From the IMG/VR virus record IMGVR_UViG_3300001589_000041, positions 11,112 through 33,276 of that record: a DNA stretch of 22,165 nucleotides. One strand, given 5' to 3'. Numbering within the stretch: the stretch's first letter is position 1; every line of letters starts with the position of its first letter. The translations under genes and the position numbers were made by a program. The stretch is from a virus. Positions 9,054-14,392 of the stretch are shown here, one piece after another. The notes beneath the pieces are model-generated. The model was not told the origin of the DNA. It searched no databases and was given only the letters and a program-made list of their open reading frames with translations.

Positions 9054-10076
9054 ATGGCAACACAAGCAACATTTTATTTTGATACAGCAAGTTTTGCAAA
9101 TGCAACTACGGTTTTTACAGACCAAAACTTAACCAATATAGCTCCAAATGGATGGTATTCTGACCAGACAATTGTCCGTCAGCAAAGTGCAGGAGTTTTA
9201 TTTGCGGCTCAGTCTTGCTCTGCGCCCATTCCTGTACCGCCTACTCCGCCTACTCCGCCTACGCCTACGCCTACTCCTACGCCTACACCGCCTACTCCTA
9301 CGCCTCAGCCTACGCCTATAGGAACTTCAACAGTTACTTATGCATTGACTACTAATATTACCAGCGGAGGAACGCCAGCACCATCATCAATTTATAATTT
9401 AGTAGATAACCTAAGTGGCGAAACACAAACAGGAACTATTGGGCAACAAGAATATGATTTTAAAACTAACCTTACTGTCCCTAGTTCTTACGTTATTGCC
9501 TCTGTAACTCCCGCGACCGCAAAAGACTATTTCCCTGGTGCTCCAGCCACAGTTACAGGAACGTTAACAGCGGTAATAAGTCCTAGGAACATTACGGTTA
9601 CACAGGCCGCAACGCTTAGTCCGAGCTTGGCTCCCGCTGCCCCAGCCTTAACAATTTCTGTAAATCCCTCCTCGGCTTCGGTTCAGTATGATACCAATTA
9701 TAACACAACAGTTAGCATTGCAGCAAACACAGGGTCGCTAACTGGCGTTACCATAGGAGGAACTCCTGGAACATCAAGAGGCTTTACTCATCTTGTTAAC
9801 ACTGCTACACCAGGTTATGAGAATTTTACAACTGAAATAGATGGAACCTACACAGCACCAACACCGACACCACCTGCTCCAACAGGTTCATATGATTTAT
9901 TTTATTGTAGCGGAGGAGGAGCTAATTTAAGAGTTGTAGATGATGGAAATATTTCTACAGGGATGGTAATTAAATATGCAGGTTACTGTTATACTGTAGA
10001 CAATTATACATCTTATACAGGAAACATAGTAGATTATGATGAGTTCAGTGATTGCGCTGAATGTTTAGCTTCATAA
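9054..10076 (+). CDS. Fibre-like tail protein with Pro-Thr linker and terminal Cys module
   Basis: 340 residues in three parts. Residues 1-58 form a small N-terminal domain beginning M-A-T-Q-A-T-F-Y-F-D-T, likely to be the virion attachment part. Residues about 58-90 are a Pro-Thr linker. Residues about 92-270 are a Thr/Ser/Ala-rich beta region. Residues 280-340 are a Cys module (C285, C312, C334xxC337) with the pattern Y-C-Y-T-V then C-A-E-C, the same pattern as the two modules ending the preceding nozzle protein. It starts three bases after that protein's stop, so it may be a partner or a split-off fibre of the nozzle. Function is inferred from modularity, linker type and position; receptor binding is plausible but unproved. 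Confidence 0.66.
   Translation: MATQATFYFDTASFANATTVFTDQNLTNIAPNGWYSDQTIVRQQSAGVLFAAQSCSAPIPVPPTPPTPPTPTPTPTPTPPTPTPQPTPIGTSTVTYALTTNITSGGTPAPSSIYNLVDNLSGETQTGTIGQQEYDFKTNLTVPSSYVIASVTPATAKDYFPGAPATVTGTLTAVISPRNITVTQAATLSPSLAPAAPALTISVNPSSASVQYDTNYNTTVSIAANTGSLTGVTIGGTPGTSRGFTHLVNTATPGYENFTTEIDGTYTAPTPTPPAPTGSYDLFYCSGGGANLRVVDDGNISTGMVIKYAGYCYTVDNYTSYTGNIVDYDEFSDCAECLAS
9237..9317 (+). repeat. Pro-Thr codon microsatellite
   Basis: A run of CCN and ACN codons, mostly of the forms CCTACT, CCTACG and CCGCCT, encodes residues 62-88 of the fibre-like protein as alternating Pro and Thr. Its base composition is much richer in C than the AT-rich surroundings. The repeated hexamers make it prone to slippage in steps that keep the frame. 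It acts as a stiff spacer between N-terminal and distal domains. Confidence 0.85.
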
Positions 10077-10088
10077 ACGAAATATATT

Positions 10089-10116
10089 TATCTTTATAAA
10101 AATTTAATCTAATCTA
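10089..10116 (+). promoter_or_regulatory. Putative variant promoter and AATCT-repeat leader of the oxygenase gene
   Basis: TATCTTTA (10089-10096) differs by one base from the TAnnTTTG box. It is followed by an AT-rich spacer and AATCTAATCTA directly before the ATG at 10117. The arrangement copies that before the gene at 702, including 16 identical bases around the start codon. No Shine-Dalgarno sequence is present. Confidence 0.42.
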
Positions 10117-11292
10117 ATGAAAGAGACACTCAATTTTTTATCACAAGAGGAGTGCGCTTATTTTATTGACATGATTGACAAGAATCATGCACCGTCCTCC
10201 GTTGTAGAAGGGGGAGATGAAATAAGCAGCTACTCTGAAACACGAACTTCAAGCACTTGCAATCTTAATCATTCAGAAGAAAAAGTACAGCAACTTCAAA
10301 AAAAGATAGCTGATTTTTTGGGTATTGATATTCTTAAAGGGGAACACTTACAAGGACAGCTTTACGAAGAAGGAGAGTATTTTAAACCTCATCAAGACTT
10401 TTTTTTAGGGCCTGGATATAACAAACATTGTTTGGCTTCAGGCAACAGAACCGAAACCTTGATGATATATCTTAATGATGATTTTGAAGGGGGTGGTACA
10501 AATTTTGTAAATCAAAACAAAATAGTAAAGCCACAGCAAGGAATGGCTTTGAGCTGGAAGAATATGATTGACGGCCAAGTTCAAGACAATGCAATGCATG
10601 AGGGCATGCCAATAACAAAAGGCAAAAAGTATATTCTTACTTCTTGGTGGAGAGAAAGGGATTGGAATCCCTCTAAAGACATAGAGGCTTTTCAGCAACA
10701 AAAACAACCTCCAGTATATGCCAACCCATCTGAAGTCCCTAAGCTTACAGAGTCAGGATTCAAAGTTGTTAAGTGTCCTCCAGCGGCATGGGCGTTAATA
10801 CAAGACTGTTACACTATGTTAAAAGAAAAGGGTGTTACAGAAAATTGGCAAGGTATAAAAGCTATTATTCCCACAGGAGAAAGCGAGATGCTAGACTTTG
10901 AAAAAATTCCTTTTATTAGGTCGATGGTACATCAAGAGCTTTTACCCCTACACAAAGAGTTTGCCAACAGAAATGTCAGACCATCATTTATATATGGTAT
11001 AAGGTCATATAAAAAAGGCGCAACTTTAACAACTCACACAGACAGAGTTGAAACGCACCATGTCTCTTCAATTATAATAGTGGATAAAGATTTAAGATGT
11101 GGGTGTCAACATAAAGAGTTTGGTGATGATTGGGCCTTAGATATACGAGACCACGCAGGCTATTGGCATAAAGTGTATGCGGAGCCTGGGGATATGATTA
11201 TGTATGAATCAGCCGTATGTCCTCATGGGAGGGTCGAAGCTTTTCAAGGTAATTATTTTAGGAACTTATTTGTACATTACCAACTAACATGA
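10117..11292 (+). CDS. Tandem two-domain 2-oxoglutarate/Fe(II) oxygenase (prolyl-4-hydroxylase-like)
   Basis: 391 residues, two complete jelly-roll oxygenase domains. Domain 1 (1-185) resembles prolyl 4-hydroxylase. Its iron ligands would be H92 and D94 (HQD) and H161 (M-H-E-G); K171 in K-G-K-K-Y would bind 2-oxoglutarate at the usual +10 spacing. A linker (about 186-205) leads to domain 2 (206-391), with H307 and D309 (HTD), H370 (P-H-G-R) and R382 (F-R-N-L-F) as the matching set. Such enzymes hydroxylate protein side chains or small molecules using O2 and 2-oxoglutarate. The gene has its own leader and lies between two fibre-like genes with Pro-rich linkers, so proline in virion proteins is a possible substrate (inference). 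Both domains look intact. Confidence 0.86.
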   Translation: MKETLNFLSQEECAYFIDMIDKNHAPSSVVEGGDEISSYSETRTSSTCNLNHSEEKVQQLQKKIADFLGIDILKGEHLQGQLYEEGEYFKPHQDFFLGPGYNKHCLASGNRTETLMIYLNDDFEGGGTNFVNQNKIVKPQQGMALSWKNMIDGQVQDNAMHEGMPITKGKKYILTSWWRERDWNPSKDIEAFQQQKQPPVYANPSEVPKLTESGFKVVKCPPAAWALIQDCYTMLKEKGVTENWQGIKAIIPTGESEMLDFEKIPFIRSMVHQELLPLHKEFANRNVRPSFIYGIRSYKKGATLTTHTDRVETHHVSSIIIVDKDLRCGCQHKEFGDDWALDIRDHAGYWHKVYAEPGDMIMYESAVCPHGRVEAFQGNYFRNLFVHYQLT

Positions 11293-11330
11293 CCACATGG
11301 GGTTTAAAAAATAACATCAATTAAAATTTG

Positions 11331-11338
11331 TAAATTTG
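11331..11338 (+). promoter_or_regulatory. Bacteroidetes-type -7 promoter box
   Basis: TAAATTTG fits TAnnTTTG and lies 16 bases before the ATG at 11355, in the 62-base gap after the oxygenase gene. No -33 element is obvious. The box implies a leader of about ten bases. Confidence 0.5.
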
Positions 11339-11354
11339 CTATAAATAGAAATTT

Positions 11355-13118
11355 ATGAACGGTTGGAAGTTTACGGCAGGTGCTGCAAATATATCTGGTA
11401 TTGCTGCTGTTGGCTATAATAAAGGCGCTTTAGTTGATTGTCCTAGTGCAGCAAGTATGGGCACAGGGTTTACACCAACAACTTTAACAACTAATCTACC
11501 TGGTTTTGGGTGCTATAATGACTCCTCTGGCAGCGGAGGTATTGCTCGAACTATAGGTTTTGCTCTCAATGGTTCTGGAGCTCAATCAAACATCTCATTA
11601 GCTAGTTTTTATTACACAGTATCTACAGGTGTAACTACTGCTGCATTTATGACAACCTCCTCTCAGACCAATATAGGTAGCGGTACTTTGTCAGGAACAA
11701 TAACGGGTGACGATGGCTCTTCAGGAACTTGGACCGTTACTTATAGTAAACAGTCATCACCATTTTTTGATGACAATGGTTTTGGTAGTTCATATGAGCC
11801 ATTATCAGAAGGATCTGTTACAGTATCAGGGCTTACAATTACTAATGCAGTTACATATGATGTGATTACATCGGGATCACCTGCACCTGTTCCTGCGCCA
11901 ACACCTATAGCTATACCAGATTTTTGTTTAGCCTCAAGCAATACAGTAAGTTTTCAGACAATAAATGGCGTAAACTCTTATGTGTTTGGGTCTACTTATG
12001 GTAAGTACGGGTCAAGCACAGGTATATTTGTTCTTCTTTCAGTTCCCTCTACTCACCCTATAGCATTTTACAATACAGGCAAAACCACTCTTTTAACTTA
12101 TTCGGGGCAGTTTAGTGCTGGTAAAAAACAAGCTTTAGACGGAAACACTTATGAATATTATTATGGTGATGTAACTTTAGTAGTTAGTGGTGATTATGGA
12201 ACAACGAGCTACGAGTGTTTTAATCACGGATATATGGGAGGGCAAAATAATTTAGTTTATAACGACTTTGTTTGCCCGCCTTTAGGACCCCCTATAGTAC
12301 CACCGATAGAGGATCCTACAAAACAATACACCTTAAGTTATAGCGAAGGCGTAACAGGCTGGCCTTCTTTTTATTCCTATAATCCGGACATGATGATTGG
12401 TATGAATAATTATTTTTACACATTTAAACGTGGCCAATTATATAGTCATAATACTAATCCAACGAGAAATAATTACTACAACGTACAGTATAATTCTCAA
12501 ATTACATCTGTGTTTAATGCAAATGCTTTAGAAAATAAAATATTTAAAACCATAAATCTTGAGAGCGACAGCTCGTGGACAGCTTCTTTATCAACAGATA
12601 TACAAACTGGAGGAACTATTAATAGTGAGTGGTTTGTAAAAAAAGAAGGGGCATGGTTTGCATTTGTCCGAGCAACCCAAAGCGAGCCAGCTGTAGCGCA
12701 GGCATACTCTATGAGGTCTGTAAACGGCATTGGAAAAAGTAGTTTTATTGCAGATTCAGGAGGATCAACACAAATAGGTTTTTCAACTTCCCCTTACGTG
12801 TCAATAGGAAGTGAGGTTAGTGTGGGTGATCTTATTTATTTTTCGTTATCTCCTTATACTACAATTGATTTAGCAGGTGAGATAATTAATATAAATGTAG
12901 ACCTAAGTCAATCAATAAACACCATTGTAATAAATACCAATATACAGGGTGCAGTAGCTCTGTCCACACAAGACCCATACATAGCCTACATTAAAAACCA
13001 GCAAGCGGAATCACATGGCATGCTTGGTCATTACTGTTTATTTACTTTAAAAAATACCGACACATCTGCAACGGAGCTGTTCGCTGTTGAATCAGAGGCA
13101 ATGAAAAGCTATCCATAA
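11355..13118 (+). CDS. Tail surface protein with cupredoxin-like domain and conserved phage C-terminal domain
   Basis: 587 residues. Residues 1-175 are a Gly/Ser/Thr-rich beta domain, ended by a short Pro-Ala linker (about 176-188). Residues about 190-312 form a beta domain with H234 (T-H-P-I-A-F), then C288, H291 and M294 in E-C-F-N-H-G-Y-M-G-G. The H...CxxHxxM set is the ligand pattern of blue-copper (cupredoxin) proteins. A second short Pro-rich linker (about 312-322) precedes a C-terminal domain with F-Y-S-Y-N-P-D-M-M-I-G-M-N-N-Y-F and L-Y-S-H-N-T-N, a block I recall from structural proteins of other marine phages. Likely role: peripheral tail or fibre protein. Copper binding is a motif-based prediction. 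The start fits the promoter at 11331. Confidence 0.66.
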   Translation: MNGWKFTAGAANISGIAAVGYNKGALVDCPSAASMGTGFTPTTLTTNLPGFGCYNDSSGSGGIARTIGFALNGSGAQSNISLASFYYTVSTGVTTAAFMTTSSQTNIGSGTLSGTITGDDGSSGTWTVTYSKQSSPFFDDNGFGSSYEPLSEGSVTVSGLTITNAVTYDVITSGSPAPVPAPTPIAIPDFCLASSNTVSFQTINGVNSYVFGSTYGKYGSSTGIFVLLSVPSTHPIAFYNTGKTTLLTYSGQFSAGKKQALDGNTYEYYYGDVTLVVSGDYGTTSYECFNHGYMGGQNNLVYNDFVCPPLGPPIVPPIEDPTKQYTLSYSEGVTGWPSFYSYNPDMMIGMNNYFYTFKRGQLYSHNTNPTRNNYYNVQYNSQITSVFNANALENKIFKTINLESDSSWTASLSTDIQTGGTINSEWFVKKEGAWFAFVRATQSEPAVAQAYSMRSVNGIGKSSFIADSGGSTQIGFSTSPYVSIGSEVSVGDLIYFSLSPYTTIDLAGEIININVDLSQSINTIVINTNIQGAVALSTQDPYIAYIKNQQAESHGMLGHYCLFTLKNTDTSATELFAVESEAMKSYP

Positions 13119-13125
13119 AAAATAG

Positions 13126-13133
13126 TATCTTTG
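13126..13133 (+). promoter_or_regulatory. Bacteroidetes-type -7 promoter box giving a near-leaderless mRNA
   Basis: A perfect TATCTTTG, identical to the box at 1863, lies only 7 bases before the ATG at 13141. Transcription from it would begin within a few bases of the start codon, so the acetyltransferase mRNA would be leaderless or nearly so. Confidence 0.58.
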
Positions 13134-13140
13134 TTAGTGT

Positions 13141-13551
13141 ATGGAGTTTGATATAAGAAAACTAAATTCCACTGACTATGACGAGGTATTAGTTGGTTGG
13201 TGGAAGGACTGGGGATGGGAGCCTCCAGCCAAAGACTTTCTACCAGAAAACGGCGAAGGCGGTTTAATAGTATTAGAAAATAACGTACCTGTGTGTGCAG
13301 GATTTATATATGTAACAAATTCAAAAGTAGCTTGGGTAGACTGGATTATATCAAACAAAAAATACATTAATAAAAAAGGTAAGTATAAAGCAGTAAATCT
13401 GCTTATTGATTCCCTTACCAATACATGTAAAAAAAATGGTAACAAATATGTATACGCTCTTATAAAGCACGACGGATTGATTAAAACTTATGAGAATTTT
13501 GGATACATTAAAGGCGACACATACACACAAGAAATGATTAAAGTATTATAA
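13141..13551 (+). CDS. GNAT-like acetyltransferase of phage type
   Basis: 136 residues. The N-terminus M-E-F-D-I-R-K-L-N-S-T-D-Y, a W-W-K-D-W-G-W segment (20-26) and D-F-L-P-E-N-G-E-G-G (32-41) are typical of a short GNAT-like family I recall from marine phage structural regions. V-C-A-G-F-I-Y-V marks strand beta-4, and K-K-G-K-Y-K-A (about 78-84) sits where the acetyl-CoA pyrophosphate loop is expected, although it departs from the classic R/Q-x-x-G-x-G/A. The end, F-G-Y-I-K-G-D, matches the last GNAT strand. It would transfer an acetyl group from acetyl-CoA to an unknown substrate, perhaps a virion protein. It has its own promoter at 13126. Codons 32-42 lie in one arm of a 34-bp inverted repeat. 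Confidence 0.76.
   Translation: MEFDIRKLNSTDYDEVLVGWWKDWGWEPPAKDFLPENGEGGLIVLENNVPVCAGFIYVTNSKVAWVDWIISNKKYINKKGKYKAVNLLIDSLTNTCKKNGNKYVYALIKHDGLIKTYENFGYIKGDTYTQEMIKVL
13234..13267 (-). repeat. 34-bp perfect inverted repeat, left arm
   Basis: These 34 bases are the exact reverse complement of 15984-16017. This arm encodes D-F-L-P-E-N-G-E-G-G-L of the acetyltransferase, a segment that looks native to that family, so this is probably the source copy. It contains a small dyad, TTTCT-ACC-AGAAA. The strand is arbitrary and shows orientation opposite to the right arm. Confidence 0.93.
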
Positions 13552-13552
13552 T

Positions 13553-14392
13553 ATGGCAATAATAACAGCAACAGCAATAGCCGGTGGCTCTATAGCTGCA
13601 GGTACTATAACTGCAGGTACTATAGCTGCAGGGGCAGCATTTGCAGCTTCTACAGCCGGTACAGCAGTAAGTCTATCGCAATCAAGTAAACAAAAAAAAG
13701 CACAACGTGATGCAGAAAAAGCAGCTGACGAGGCACTTAAATCAGCAAAAAAACAATTAGAGGTAAATTATTTGGAAGGACTTTCTGTCCCCAAAGAGAC
13801 TTATGAATTACAAAGGGAAGCCGGCCTTATTGGGTCAGCACAACTTTTGCAAGCCGCTACCGAGGGCGATCAAAGAGGTGCTGCAGCTGGAGCAGGAAGG
13901 GCTAACGTATTTAATCAAGCAGCGCAGACTAAAGCTAGAGTGGATATGTCAAAAGAATTAATGGATTTACAAAAAGTTGCAGCGGAAGAAGACGCAAGGT
14001 TACAAGGGTTAAAGACAAAAGTTGACCTAGCGGAAGTAGCAGGTCAGCAAGCAGCCGCTCAACAAGCGGCCTTAAATAGATCTGCTGCCCAAGGCCGGGT
14101 AATGAAGGGTATTGCAAGCATGGGTGCCATAGCTGGTAAACAAATACCAGAGTATTTAAATCAAGGGAATCGTTTTAACACTGGAACACCATTGCCTGGC
14201 GGTACTTTGCCAGATGTGGATACATCTATTCAAGGCATGGTCAATACTGTACAGCCTCAGTATAATAGAAGTTTTGGTGATCCGTTTCCTAGTATATTTG
14301 ATAGGAATTTTCAAACACCACAAATAGCGTTTCCTGAATTAATAAACATACCAAGTATTTCAGCGGGAGGACAATTTTCAAATTTTCAATAA
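13553..14392 (+). CDS. Internal virion protein, T7 gp14-like in layout
   Basis: 279 residues. Residues 3-42 are a long Ala/Gly/Ile/Thr-rich hydrophobic segment with G-T-I-x-A repeats, able to enter a membrane. Residues about 43-175 are helical and coiled-coil-like, rich in Ala, Gln, Lys and Glu (for example R-D-A-E-K-A-A-D-E-A-L-K). A Gly/Pro/Asn-rich tail follows. A small protein with a hydrophobic N-terminus and a helical body, ahead of two larger proteins, is the layout of podovirus ejection genes (T7 gp14, gp15, gp16), which form a channel through the host envelope. That role is inferred from layout and composition. It starts one base after the acetyltransferase stop and directly abuts the next gene. 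Confidence 0.72.
   Translation: MAIITATAIAGGSIAAGTITAGTIAAGAAFAASTAGTAVSLSQSSKQKKAQRDAEKAADEALKSAKKQLEVNYLEGLSVPKETYELQREAGLIGSAQLLQAATEGDQRGAAAGAGRANVFNQAAQTKARVDMSKELMDLQKVAAEEDARLQGLKTKVDLAEVAGQQAAAQQAALNRSAAQGRVMKGIASMGAIAGKQIPEYLNQGNRFNTGTPLPGGTLPDVDTSIQGMVNTVQPQYNRSFGDPFPSIFDRNFQTPQIAFPELINIPSISAGGQFSNFQ
13583..13630 (+). repeat. Short tandem repeat in the hydrophobic segment
   Basis: Two 15-bp units, GGTACTATAACTGCA (13601-13615) and GGTACTATAGCTGCA (13616-13630), differ at one base and follow a diverged 18-bp relative at 13583-13600. Each unit encodes G-T-I-x-A of the membrane-like segment, so unit number could vary without changing the frame. Confidence 0.75.

Noticed and set aside
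9054-13118. Diversity-generating retroelement acting on the fibre-like genes
   Set aside because: No reverse transcriptase and no template/variable repeat pair was seen; the repeats here are simple codon repeats.
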